A stretch of 64,000 bases of DNA from G942493375 sp942493375 (GTDB taxonomy: Bacteria > Armatimonadota > UBA5829). How positions within the stretch are numbered: position 1 is the first letter of the stretch; each line of letters starts with the position of its first letter. Made by a program: the position numbers and the translations under genes. The DNA is taken from contig OW818698.1 in NCBI GenBank assembly GCA_942493375.1, positions 4,340,001 through 4,404,000 on the forward strand. Reading direction: 5' to 3'. Of the stretch, positions 41,910-50,296 are shown one piece after another. Under the pieces are notes generated by a model, which was given only the letters and a program-made list of their open reading frames with translations, was not told where the DNA came from and searched no databases.

Positions 41910-43369
41910 TTCCCCAGTCCTCTTAGATTGCACTGATTCCGAAATTCTGCATATGCACTCTCATATGCCTCTTTATTGCCCGGTCGGGGAGAAACACGAA
42001 GATCCATATTGACCATCGCTGTTAACGCTTCTGAGCAGTTTGAGAAGTATGTGCGCGATGCGGCAATGATAGCTGCACCCATTGCAGATTCGGTAACAAG
42101 CGGCCTTACGAGTTCACGTTGCATAGCATCCGCGCGTATTTGCATCCACTCCGGACTCTTTGCTCCACCACCGGTTGTGTATATGACATTACCAACAGGC
42201 GCTCCAAGGGATTCAACCAGTTCGTAACACCAACGCTCAACGAATGCGACTCCTTCCAGGTAGGCGGTATACAGGATGTTATTCGGTATATTCTCTCCAG
42301 CCACAAAACCCTGTGCAGAGGTGTCGACAAACGGGAATCTCTCCCCTTTTCTGACAAGAGGATAGACACTGATACCTGTAGGTGAAAGCTCTAGTGCGTT
42401 ACGGTCCAGACTTTTATAATCGGCTCCAGGGAAGACCTTAGCCAGGCATTCCCCACCGACATTACCTGCTCCACCCGGCAACCAGTGCCCATCGGGACTC
42501 AGGTGGCAGTATAGCCTGCCAAGTGGGTCTGCTATCAGACGGTCGGAGACTCCCCTGATGACCAGGGTAGTACCGACTGTGGAATTCCATTCACCCACGC
42601 GGGAGGCTCCAGCCGCCAAAAATCCAGCACTACCATCAGTGAGCCCGGCAACTACGCGGCATCCTTCAGGTAAACCAGTAATTACAGAGCATTGGCGATT
42701 AACTGTGCCGATTACATCCCCTGGACGTTTAATGTCCGGGAGTAATGAAGTGTCTATTGCCAGTTTATTTTCAATAAAGTCTGGCCACTTGAGGTTGATA
42801 AGGTCATAACCAGTCTTGAGAGCGTTTGAGTAATCAGAAATAGTGTAGTTACCGGTAAGCTTACCAACAATATAATCCGCAGCGTGTATGACTTTATGAG
42901 CTTTCGCCATAATATGGGGTTCGTTTCTGAGCAGCCAAAGGATCTTGGGGAGGGCGAATGATGAAGCGAAACGAAAACCTAGAGTATTGCAGAGTTCCTG
43001 CCCAGCCTGATTGGATAATTCAGCTTCCTCAGTGGCCCGGGAATCGTTATACATCAGAGCGGGATGAAGAGGGATTCCATTTATATCAACTGGGAGGATT
43101 GTTCCGGAAGTTGAGTCAACAGAGATGGCGGAGAGATCATTAAGGTTATAGCCTGCGGTTTTTATTCCAGCCAGAGTATCGGCTAGAGTTGCAATAACCA
43201 GTTCCCACCAGATTTCAGGATACTGCTCTGACCAGCCAGCAGGCAATTGCGAAACATTTACATTTGGTCCGAATGCGTGAGAACCGCCGGCGACTACGTT
43301 GCCTGTCTGATCGCAGCATATAACGCGAACGCCCTGCGTCCCTATGTCTATACCAAGGAATAGAGGCAC
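41906..43369 (-). CDS. FGGY-family carbohydrate kinase
   Basis: 487 aa, from a GTG start with AAAGG upstream. FGGY kinases phosphorylate pentoses, pentuloses, hexuloses or glycerol. Landmarks are LGIDIGTQGVRVICCD (phosphate 1), WWELVIATLADTL, SAISVDSTSGTILPVD, the catalytic Asp in VVAGLTDGSAGFLAAG, and YTTGGGAKSPEWMQIRADAM (adenosine loop). The sub-family cannot be fixed from sequence alone: it is not a clear XylB, and ribulokinase or a rhamnulokinase/LsrK-type activity is possible, which would fit the LsrB/RhaS-like transporter on the left. It is followed by, and overlaps, the RseB-like gene. Confidence 0.88.
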   Translation of the reverse strand: MPLFLGIDIGTQGVRVICCDQTGNVVAGGSHAFGPNVNVSQLPAGWSEQYPEIWWELVIATLADTLAGIKTAGYNLNDLSAISVDSTSGTILPVDINGIPLHPALMYNDSRATEEAELSNQAGQELCNTLGFRFASSFALPKILWLLRNEPHIMAKAHKVIHAADYIVGKLTGNYTISDYSNALKTGYDLINLKWPDFIENKLAIDTSLLPDIKRPGDVIGTVNRQCSVITGLPEGCRVVAGLTDGSAGFLAAGASRVGEWNSTVGTTLVIRGVSDRLIADPLGRLYCHLSPDGHWLPGGAGNVGGECLAKVFPGADYKSLDRNALELSPTGISVYPLVRKGERFPFVDTSAQGFVAGENIPNNILYTAYLEGVAFVERWCYELVESLGAPVGNVIYTTGGGAKSPEWMQIRADAMQRELVRPLVTESAMGAAIIAASRTYFSNCSEALTAMVNMDLRVSPRPGNKEAYESAYAEFRNQCNLRGLGK

Positions 43370-43392
43370 TCAATGAACCTTTCAGAGATTGA

Positions 43393-43434
43393 CCTGCATT
43401 ATTTCCAAAACAAATATTTGATGAATAATGCAGG
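43393..43434. repeat. Reduced member of the palindrome family / hairpin
   Basis: CCTGCATTATT pairs with AATAATGCAGG across 20 nt. The arms correspond to the outer arms of the 80-bp family. It lies just after the methyltransferase stop and may serve as its terminator. Confidence 0.6.
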
Positions 43435-43448
43435 ACGTATAATCTTCG

Positions 43449-44207
43449 TTACAGGTATGGGAAAATTGCTTCAACAACCATTGCAACAGGTAATCTTTCG
43501 AAGACTTCGAGGTGAGGTCGGCAGGCTACGGCATCCGGGGTAGGCTTGGGTTCTACTATGCGCCTTATGCTGAAGCCCCTGGCGCCAAAAGCGTTTATAT
43601 AACGGGAAAGAGTGCGATGCTTAATCTTGCCGCGGCTGTTGCGGAAATTAGAGGCCATTTCAGAGTTCCACCAGGACTCGGTGAAGTAATTATCGATGGT
43701 CAGGTAGTTAATATGACCATCTTCATCTCCTACCCAGGCAGAATCCGGCATGCAGAAACAGGGATGTAAAACAGAGAAAATAAACCTGCCTCCGAGCTTG
43801 ACGAGTCTGGCAGATTCAGCTATCGTGCCTCCGAGTTCTCTGGTGATCATCAGCCCCATATTGCAGACAATTTCGTCGAAATGACTATCTTCGAGGACAG
43901 ATAGATCGGTGGGGTCGGCTACGACAAAGTTGATGTTGTCGTGCTCACGGCGGTTGATCTCATCAGCGATACCGAGGAGTCTCTCAGATGTATCTACAGA
44001 GGTTACATGAGCTCCCAGAGCGGCTAGTCTTCGTGAGACATGACCGGCTCCACAATAGAGTTCCAGGATTTTCTTCCCTCTGACGGGACCGATGACGTCG
44101 AATAATGCGGGAATTATTATATCCCGCTGCAGGTCGCCACCAATGTAGTCCGAATAATCGGCTACACCATGGACGCCTTCTCCAATCAGACAGCTTTGTT
44201 GGTGCAT
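43449..44207 (-). CDS. Class I SAM-dependent methyltransferase
   Basis: 252 aa. Rossmann motif I is KKILELYCGAGHVSRRLAALG, written in parts as KKILELYCGAGH and SRRLAALG. Motif II is HVTSVDTSERLL, and acidic FVVADPTDLSVLED precedes FDEIVCNMGLM (motif IV). The C-terminal part (HRTLSRYINAFGARGFSIR) is the small-molecule methyltransferase cap seen in UbiE-like and Methyltransf_11 proteins. Substrate unknown. The ATG has a weak ribosome site. It is upstream of the FGGY kinase on the same strand, but a hairpin and 80 nt separate them, so co-transcription is uncertain. Copy D of the palindrome family lies 32 nt upstream of its start. Confidence 0.85.
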   Translation of the reverse strand: MHQQSCLIGEGVHGVADYSDYIGGDLQRDIIIPALFDVIGPVRGKKILELYCGAGHVSRRLAALGAHVTSVDTSERLLGIADEINRREHDNINFVVADPTDLSVLEDSHFDEIVCNMGLMITRELGGTIAESARLVKLGGRFIFSVLHPCFCMPDSAWVGDEDGHINYLTIDNYFTESWWNSEMASNFRNSRGKIKHRTLSRYINAFGARGFSIRRIVEPKPTPDAVACRPHLEVFERLPVAMVVEAIFPYL

Positions 44208-44238
44208 GAATCCAGTACTTCCGTAATAATGCGATTCG

Positions 44239-44317
44239 AGCCCGCATTATTCATGACTGACTCAGCTTTTGCCCCTACTACCGGGCAAAAGTGAAGCTTC
44301 GTGAATAAAGCGGGTTA
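44239..44317. repeat. 80-bp nested palindrome, copy D
   Basis: AGCCCGCATTATTCA and TGAATAAAGCGGGTT outer arms, GCTTTTGCCC and GGGCAAAAG inner arms; nearly identical to copy A. Confidence 0.85.
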
Positions 44318-44402
44318 GGTTATAAGTATGAAAAATCTAACGGTTATAAATGTCCGGATGTTCTCTGAATATATTTTCGAATCCGGAAACGTAAAGTGCT
44401 AA

Positions 44403-44433
44403 CCCACTTTATTCGTCAAGCGAATAATGTGGG
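44403..44433. repeat. Minimal outer-arm form of the palindrome family
   Basis: CCCACTTTATTCG and CGAATAATGTGGG around a 5-nt loop. It corresponds to the outer arms of the 80-bp element with the whole inner part missing. Confidence 0.65.
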
Positions 44434-44622
44434 ATAAGATACATATAACTTGACGCCGCAAATAATGACATTGTTCCCGTCAAAGGGAGTCTGACAAGTG
44501 TATACTACTATAACATGTTCCACATACAGACAAAAATGGGTGTGCTTTTCTATGTCAAGTTATACAATGTAGCCAATACACATGTAGTATACTACAACCA
44601 ATACTGTCGTGTCACTTACACG

Positions 44623-44860
44623 TGGGTGAATCAGGGCGAACGTATCTACAAAATAACCGAGGGATATACTTGCGGGAATTGAGCATAGGCGAGATTCGGA
44701 GCATTCAGCCCGCATTATTCATGATTGACTCGCTTTCGCCCCAAATACCGGTCGAAAGCAAAGCTTGGTGAATAAAGCGGGCTAGTAAAATCGGCATTCC
44801 CGCAGATTCCCGGCCTATTCCCTCGTATACAAAATTTGATGCGTTCGCCCTGGTGGGTGA
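44623..44860. repeat. Interrupted inverted repeat enclosing palindrome copy E
   Basis: The left arm (about 44623-44680, with GGTGAATCAGGGCGAACG, GAGGGATA and GCGGGAAT) is matched in reverse complement by the right arm (about 44794-44860, with ATTCCCGC, TATTCCCTC and CGTTCGCCCTGGTGGGTG). The arms have diverged; copy E sits between them. Confidence 0.6.
44706..44784. repeat. 80-bp nested palindrome, copy E
   Basis: AGCCCGCATTATTCA / TGAATAAAGCGGGCT outer arms. The inner stem is GCTTTCG / CGAAAGC around CCCCAAATACCGGT. Both inner arms differ from copy A in matching ways, so the stem is kept. Confidence 0.82.
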
Positions 44861-45060
44861 ATGGACTGCTCATATTTGACATGCTCAGCACGAACGGAAG
44901 TGAATGGACAGTAGAAGATGCGGCATTCTGTATTTGACGTGGATATGGGTGTCCTTGGCCAGTAGTGTGTCGAATGCATTGTGTTTCGGGGATAATTGCA
45001 AATTGCCCTGAGCATAGGCACATTGCCTTCGATCATAGATTTGGTAGATTACTATGGAAA

Positions 45061-45092
45061 GAGAACCGCTAAAAACGCAAAACACGCGAAAA
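45061..45092. repeat. GAACCGCTAAA-type periodic repeat
   Basis: GAGAACCGCTAAAAACGC followed by AAAACACGCGAAAA, the same family as in the array at 15.4-16.0 kb. Confidence 0.7.
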
Positions 45093-45204
45093 TTAGTGCA
45101 TCCGGTATGACTGGTGGAGGTAATTGGGGATGATACAATTGTTGGTATTGAGTAATTATATAGTATCATAAAAAATATCTGCTGGAGCGTTGCAAAGGAT
45201 CATT

Positions 45205-46593
45205 ATGAAAAATTGTGAAATATTGCTGCTAATCGATGAGACGTCTGTTGCTGATTCGGAGGGGGTTACTTTCGGTCTGAATCAAGCGGTTAAACACTCT
45301 GAAAATCCGGTGATGCTGCCCGGGGAACCGCACCAGTGGGACAGTCTACAGATAAGCTGGCCTGCTACTGTTTTGTATAGTGCAGATGAGAAAAAGTTCA
45401 GGTGTTGGTATTCCGGATTCGACATCCTGCAGACGTCGGACAGGTTCTGGAGACCAGGTTATGCAGAGAGTGACGATGGGATCCATTGGGTTAAACCTAA
45501 TTTAGGGCAGGTGGAGTTTCTAGGAGCTGATACCAATCGAATAGCGTGTGATGGGAATAATCTGCTGAGTTTTGTATTTGAAAACCCGATTCAAGGTGTG
45601 GCAGAGGACCAACGGTTCGTATCCCTTTGGAGTGAAATAGGGGAAGGTATGTCCTATCTGAGAAAGAGGCTTGCTTACTCGGCTGACGGTAAAGCCTGGG
45701 TGCATAAGGATCCTGTCTATGAAGGCATTCCATTTAACAGGGCATCATTCCAGGATATATCCCAGGTTATTTATGATCCGGAAGAGAGTGATCCGGAGTA
45801 TCGATTTAAAGGTTATACCCAGTTGTCTGCGACACGGGATTGGGATGGTAGAGAGATGGTGCGTCACATTGGGCTTGTTCATGGATCGAGTTATGACAAG
45901 CTGGTAGATGCTCCTAATCGCACGGCGCTTGCGCCTGAGAAAGGAATCGATGAGGAGTTGCATTTTGCGGCAGTTAAGAAAATTGGTGGGAGTTATCTGA
46001 TGCTCTTTGAATCGGACAACTTCAGCAGGAATCCGATACACGGTGATCTTAAGCTGGCTATTAGTGCTGATGGTAGGAGCTTTAAGCGAGTGCATCCAAC
46101 TACTCCGTTAGTAGCAACGGGTCCAAAAGGGATGTGGGATGAAAACCTGCTGGTTACGACCAGTGCTTCCATGCAGGAAGTCGGAGATGAAGTATATGTC
46201 TTTTACATAGGCTGTCCCAATATTTATAATTCCTGGCCTCCACCGTATATGGTGAGTCCGGAGAGGCGTGGTTCTATGTTTGCTCCTGCATATCTGGGTC
46301 TGGCGACATTGCCAAGGGATAGATATGCATACGCAGAAGGTCCGGGGACGCTGACTACACACCCTACGGTTATTAGCAATGGACTGTGGCTGAACGTTGA
46401 GGGAGATGTTTCTCGAATCACTATGAGTGCCAGGGTGGGGGAGCATACTTACAAAGGACACTTGACTGACGAATGCAGCCAGGGAGTATATCGACGGGTG
46501 GAATGGGATGGCGCAGTGCCGGTCGGTGAGTGTTGTGTCCGGATTCAACTTGGGATGCAGTGCAGGCTATATAGTATCAAGAGTGGCGGTTAG
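45205..46593 (+). CDS. Five-bladed beta-propeller glycosidase-like protein
   Basis: 462 aa; the start is ATG 45205 with AAAGGA upstream. No signal peptide, so cytoplasmic. Repeating strand patterns with ATVLYSADEKKFRCWYSGFD, RPGYAESDDGIHWVKPNLG, RLAYSADGKAWVHKDP and KLAISADGRSFKRVHP are those of GH32/GH43/GH130-type propellers, where each blade ends in an SxDGxxW/F turn. Acidic residues suited to catalysis are present (for example DPEESDPEYRFKGY), but the family cannot be fixed. A short beta domain closes the chain. It may act on sugars imported by the system further left. It converges on the HAAS protein with only 6 nt between stops. Confidence 0.75.
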   Translation: MKNCEILLLIDETSVADSEGVTFGLNQAVKHSENPVMLPGEPHQWDSLQISWPATVLYSADEKKFRCWYSGFDILQTSDRFWRPGYAESDDGIHWVKPNLGQVEFLGADTNRIACDGNNLLSFVFENPIQGVAEDQRFVSLWSEIGEGMSYLRKRLAYSADGKAWVHKDPVYEGIPFNRASFQDISQVIYDPEESDPEYRFKGYTQLSATRDWDGREMVRHIGLVHGSSYDKLVDAPNRTALAPEKGIDEELHFAAVKKIGGSYLMLFESDNFSRNPIHGDLKLAISADGRSFKRVHPTTPLVATGPKGMWDENLLVTTSASMQEVGDEVYVFYIGCPNIYNSWPPPYMVSPERRGSMFAPAYLGLATLPRDRYAYAEGPGTLTTHPTVISNGLWLNVEGDVSRITMSARVGEHTYKGHLTDECSQGVYRRVEWDGAVPVGECCVRIQLGMQCRLYSIKSGG

Positions 46594-46599
46594 AGTAAG

Positions 46600-47595
46600 T
46601 TATTCCAAAGCGAACGGTGGAATAGTATCATTCCGGTCATTTTCACTTCGAATTGGTATAAATATAACCCAGTTGGCAATGGCAATAACAATGCATATTT
46701 TAATTATCATGGTGATAACTGAGAATACATTGTAGTCCTCCATGCCTACCGATGTGGCAATTGTATGGACAGCAATGGCGTACGAAAGTATCTTCTGTTT
46801 CATAATACGTTTTGAAGCTCGGGTAAACATGAATACTAGTGATCCGCACAGTATATGGCCACATATTATAATATAGCTTGATTCCATATCCTTCACATTC
46901 ACGGTCGCATATATACATAGTAGGAATAGGGAAGCCTGCATTGCATTGCTATACTTAGGAATCTCAGAAATAGAACGTGCAAATATAACCAGCATCGCCG
47001 CAGATATCACACTTATCGGTAGCAAAAGAGCAATGAAGATAGTTTCATTTTTTGAACCAAATGCTAAAAGACTCAGTAGGAAGATGCACATAGTTATGAA
47101 AAGAGTCGTGGTCAATTTTAGCAATTTATGGATTTTGTACGCCGCACTTAAAGCTAGAACCGGTATCAATAAGCCTAATCCAGTGCTACTCAAAGCAGCA
47201 GCAAAGCAAGGGGTAAGCCATGCCGGTCTTCTAGTGCATCTTAACTCGCGAATGCAGAACACTAAGGCAATCAGACCTGCAATTATTGAGGTTAGAAACT
47301 TGATTCGGTGAGATGTCGGTACTAACGATAATATTGACCAGACAAGAAATGGGAGTGCGGAAAATACCGCGGAAGACCAGCTTGCGGAGTTGTGTGAATT
47401 ATTAAACTGGAGTGCAACTTCTGTTGGCGCACCCATTCTGTTTTCGGCTTCGGCTCTGGCTTGTTCAGGATCCATGCCTGATTCGATCAGGTCATCGGTG
47501 ACTGAATCTAAATGAGATTTGAGCTCTCGCAAGACTTCTGTTATATCCGTTGACTCTAAATCCAGTGATAATGCGACCTTCTGTAAGTAAGTCAT
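46600..47595 (-). CDS. HAAS-domain multi-pass membrane protein
   Basis: 331 aa. The first about 65 residues (YLQKVALSLDLESTDITEVL, then LIESGMDPEQARAEAENRMG) are the HAAS / permease-prefix domain, a small helical signalling unit found with PadR regulators. After it come about eight hydrophobic helices (such as ALPFLVWSILSLV, IIAGLIALVFCI and IIKICIVIAIANWVIFI) without known catalytic motifs. AGGGAG precedes the ATG and the PadR stop is 10 nt upstream, so the two form an operon. The HAAS domain probably receives a signal that the PadR protein also senses; the transported or sensed ligand is unknown. Confidence 0.75.
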   Translation of the reverse strand: MTYLQKVALSLDLESTDITEVLRELKSHLDSVTDDLIESGMDPEQARAEAENRMGAPTEVALQFNNSHNSASWSSAVFSALPFLVWSILSLVPTSHRIKFLTSIIAGLIALVFCIRELRCTRRPAWLTPCFAAALSSTGLGLLIPVLALSAAYKIHKLLKLTTTLFITMCIFLLSLLAFGSKNETIFIALLLPISVISAAMLVIFARSISEIPKYSNAMQASLFLLCIYATVNVKDMESSYIIICGHILCGSLVFMFTRASKRIMKQKILSYAIAVHTIATSVGMEDYNVFSVITMIIKICIVIAIANWVIFIPIRSENDRNDTIPPFALE

Positions 47596-47605
47596 ATTTA
47601 ACTCC

Positions 47606-47944
47606 CTATACGCCAGGCTCGAGATCGATTATGCGGTCCATATTGAATGCAAGCTTACGCCACTCCAACTGCAGATCCCCCAGTTTACCATTACCTCTAG
47701 CAGTGATCTGGTACATTCTGCGTTCTCTGTTTCCTGTTTGCTTCTCCCAGTAACCTTCAATGAGACCGTCCTCTTCCAATCTGTGCAGGTGTGGATAGAG
47801 AGTTCCTTCCTTCATCCGGAAGTAGTCCTCACTCCTTGCTTCCAGTTCCTTGACTATACCGTAGCCGTGCATTGGACCTTTTGCCAGGCATGTAAGGATT
47901 AACATCGTAGCATTGCCTTTTAATAGTTCAGTAGGAGCAGACAT
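47606..47944 (-). CDS. PadR-family transcriptional regulator
   Basis: 112 aa. PadR winged helix: LILTCLAKGPMHGYGIVKEL, EGTLYPHLHRLEEDGLI and ERRMYQITARGNGKL are diagnostic. GGAGG lies before the ATG. PadR proteins of this short type repress operons for membrane proteins, often themselves, and are commonly paired with HAAS-domain membrane proteins as here. The C-terminal dimer helix (LQLEWRKLAFNMDRII) is complete. The operator is probably in the short spacer 47945-48040, but I cannot point to it. Confidence 0.92.
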   Translation of the reverse strand: MSAPTELLKGNATMLILTCLAKGPMHGYGIVKELEARSEDYFRMKEGTLYPHLHRLEEDGLIEGYWEKQTGNRERRMYQITARGNGKLGDLQLEWRKLAFNMDRIIDLEPGV

Positions 47945-48040
47945 AATCGCCTCCAGGAAACAAGCATAGGTATATGAGGTATTATACTGCTATTATGTGG
48001 GGAAATAAAGGGGCTAGCGTAAAAGATATAAAATATTCTT

Positions 48041-50068
48041 TTAAAGCTTGGGAGCACGGAGTGTAAATGCGGTTCCAATATTTGGAACGCTGGATACAGT
48101 TAAGTCCCCCTGGATCGATTCGAGCATGGTTGCTACTATTGCCAGTCCAATGCCGAATCCTGTTGGTTTATGTTTCTTTGGGTAGTCCAGCTGAGTAAAC
48201 TCTTCGAAGATTGAATCGAGGTTGTCCGGGTCAATTCCCGGGCCGGTGTCCGATACAATGATCTCTATCCCCTGGCAGTCATAGTTTAACTTTACATCAA
48301 TGGAGCCAGTTTCGGTAAACTTTACTGCATTGGAGAGGAGGTTTGTTAGGATTATAATGAGCTTTTGTTCGTCATACATTGCTACCTGCTGTAAAATCGA
48401 TTTATCTACATTTACATCCAGGCCCTTTAGAGTAGCCTGGGGAATTATTGAGGAGACAGCTGTATCTACTATCACACATGGGTTGCATGCTTTTGGGTGG
48501 CATTGCATGGAACCACTCTTGGTACGGGCAATTTCAAGGACACCATTTACTATGCTAAGCAGGTGATCTGAACTCACGAGGACCTTTTTGAGAAGGACTG
48601 ACTGTTCTTCACTCACCGATCCCATGGTGCCTTCCATAAGCATCCTGACATAACCCTGGACAGCTGTCAGAGGTGTTCTGACCTCATGAGATATGTTATT
48701 AAGAAATTCTCTCTGGATGTTATAAGATTTGCGCAGTTTTTCTTCGGAAAGTTTGATAGCTGTGATATCAGATAATATTCCATCAAGAGACAATATTTCA
48801 CCGATATCAGAATAAATTACCTGTCCTTTATCGAGTATCCATCGAATACTGCCATCAGCATGCCTAATACGGTATTCGACCACATACGGCTCTCTTACTT
48901 GAACCAATCTTCGGAATGCGTTTTCAACCATACGTCTGTCATCCGGATGAATAAGTTCAGTATGAACCTCTACTGTATTGCCTGTAAAATATTCAACCGG
49001 GTAACCGGATATCATTTCAATGGCATCGCTGATAAACTGTATTTTCCAACCGTCATTGTAAACTGTGCGGTAAACGGCGCCGGTCACGTTTGATATGAGT
49101 GTACGGAGCCTCATTTCGGACTCGGCTAACGCATCGTGGTTATTCTTGATGTCAGTAATATCACGTCCAACTGCTTGGATTTCGACGATTTTACCATCTT
49201 CATCAATAATGGCACAGTCTTCCCAGGCCAGCCATCGCCACCCATATACAGTCATAGCACGCTGTTCGACATAACATCGGTATGGAGGCTTTTTCAAGAG
49301 CTCCATTGCTTCTAAAGTGTTGTGAAGGTCATCCTCGTGAATCAGTGGGGTGAATGATGAACCCAGGAGCGCTTCGCTGGATTTCCCAAACATACTGCAG
49401 TAGGATTCATTTACAAATGTGAACTTGTTTTCCGAGTCAACTCTGACAATAAGGTCAAACTGCGATTCTACAAGGCCCCGATATCGTTTTTCACTTCCAC
49501 GGAGCGCATCTTCCATATGCTTGCGCTCTGTGATATCCGTGATTGCTATGTGGCATTCTTTGCTAAGATGAGAAACAACGGCATCCAGCTGCACGTAGAT
49601 TGGATTGTCTGCTTTTGCTATAAGCTGTAGTTCACAGGTTACTCTTCCGGAGCTTTGGAAAGCTGTATCGATGAAAATATTGAATATGGATTGTGAATCA
49701 GGTGCAACGAAACAACCAAAGTGTCTACCTATCAATAGGGAACGATCCACGTTAAAGAGCTGCGCTCCGGTCAGATTAACCTGGAGGATAGTATTGTTAT
49801 TATCCAGTGTAAAATAACTTAACGGAGCGAAGTCGTAGAGATCGGTGTATTTTTCTAGCCACTGCTCCAGATTAGAACGGGCATGGATTAGCTGCTCATT
49901 TTGTAGTTGCAATTCAATCTGGTAGACCTGCAATTCGTGAATGAGTGTCTGAATATCAGCTTCACTTTTGTCGCGTAGTTCACTGGTACTAGTTTGTTTC
50001 AACAACTCTTCAGCTTGTTGCCTCAGATCATTATTTACTTTTTGCGTATGTCTATGGTCTCTCAACAT
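48041..50068 (-). CDS. PAS-domain sensor histidine kinase (paralogue 1)
   Basis: 675 aa from the ATG at 50068 (AGAGGT close upstream; ATG 50089 is an alternative without a site). No transmembrane helices. A coiled-coil start (HELQVYQIELQLQNEQL) leads into three PAS domains (about 60-180, 185-310, 315-440). The PAS signature in the second is LVESQFDLIVRVDSENKFTF. The kinase core has NISHEVRTPLTAVQGYVRML (phospho-His) and an ATPase with LTNLLSNAVKFTETG, VSDTGPGID and GFGIGLAIVATML. No receiver is attached, so a separate response regulator must exist; none is in the window. The adjacent kinase at 50297-52549 is a close paralogue. Confidence 0.9.
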   Translation of the reverse strand: MLRDHRHTQKVNNDLRQQAEELLKQTSTSELRDKSEADIQTLIHELQVYQIELQLQNEQLIHARSNLEQWLEKYTDLYDFAPLSYFTLDNNNTILQVNLTGAQLFNVDRSLLIGRHFGCFVAPDSQSIFNIFIDTAFQSSGRVTCELQLIAKADNPIYVQLDAVVSHLSKECHIAITDITERKHMEDALRGSEKRYRGLVESQFDLIVRVDSENKFTFVNESYCSMFGKSSEALLGSSFTPLIHEDDLHNTLEAMELLKKPPYRCYVEQRAMTVYGWRWLAWEDCAIIDEDGKIVEIQAVGRDITDIKNNHDALAESEMRLRTLISNVTGAVYRTVYNDGWKIQFISDAIEMISGYPVEYFTGNTVEVHTELIHPDDRRMVENAFRRLVQVREPYVVEYRIRHADGSIRWILDKGQVIYSDIGEILSLDGILSDITAIKLSEEKLRKSYNIQREFLNNISHEVRTPLTAVQGYVRMLMEGTMGSVSEEQSVLLKKVLVSSDHLLSIVNGVLEIARTKSGSMQCHPKACNPCVIVDTAVSSIIPQATLKGLDVNVDKSILQQVAMYDEQKLIIILTNLLSNAVKFTETGSIDVKLNYDCQGIEIIVSDTGPGIDPDNLDSIFEEFTQLDYPKKHKPTGFGIGLAIVATMLESIQGDLTVSSVPNIGTAFTLRAPKL

Positions 50069-50138
50069 GCTACCTCTGTTATGGTGCATATTATATCATT
50101 TTTTGGACTAAGTTATTCACATGTGCTGAGATTCGTGA

Positions 50139-50240
50139 CAGTTCAGTTTTGTGAGAATTTAAAGTCCATTCATACTTCGATACGCGCTTTGCGCTACTCA
50201 GCACGAACGGACTTTAGGTCATTTCACAGTAGACTGAACT
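50139..50240. repeat. Long imperfect palindrome
   Basis: GTTCAGT...TGTGAGAA...TAAAGTCC on the left pairs with GGACTTTA...TTTCACA...ACTGAAC on the right. The middle holds CTTCGATACGCGCTTTGCGC and CAGCACGAACGG. It lies between the two paralogous kinases. Confidence 0.6.
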
Positions 50241-50296
50241 CTTTCCGAGTTTCTTCACTGCGTTCAGAATGACATACCTCTCAACTTTCCTACTAT

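Larger units (their letters stand above)
44208..45204. other. 1-kb gene-free region dense in palindromes
   Basis: Contains palindrome copies D, I and E, an interrupted inverted repeat around E, GTATACTAC/GTAGTATAC inverted boxes (about 44503 and 44585), and a GAACCGCTAAA block (45061-45092). No open frame here has a ribosome site or recognisable protein, and no tRNA or known RNA is seen. Confidence 0.6.
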
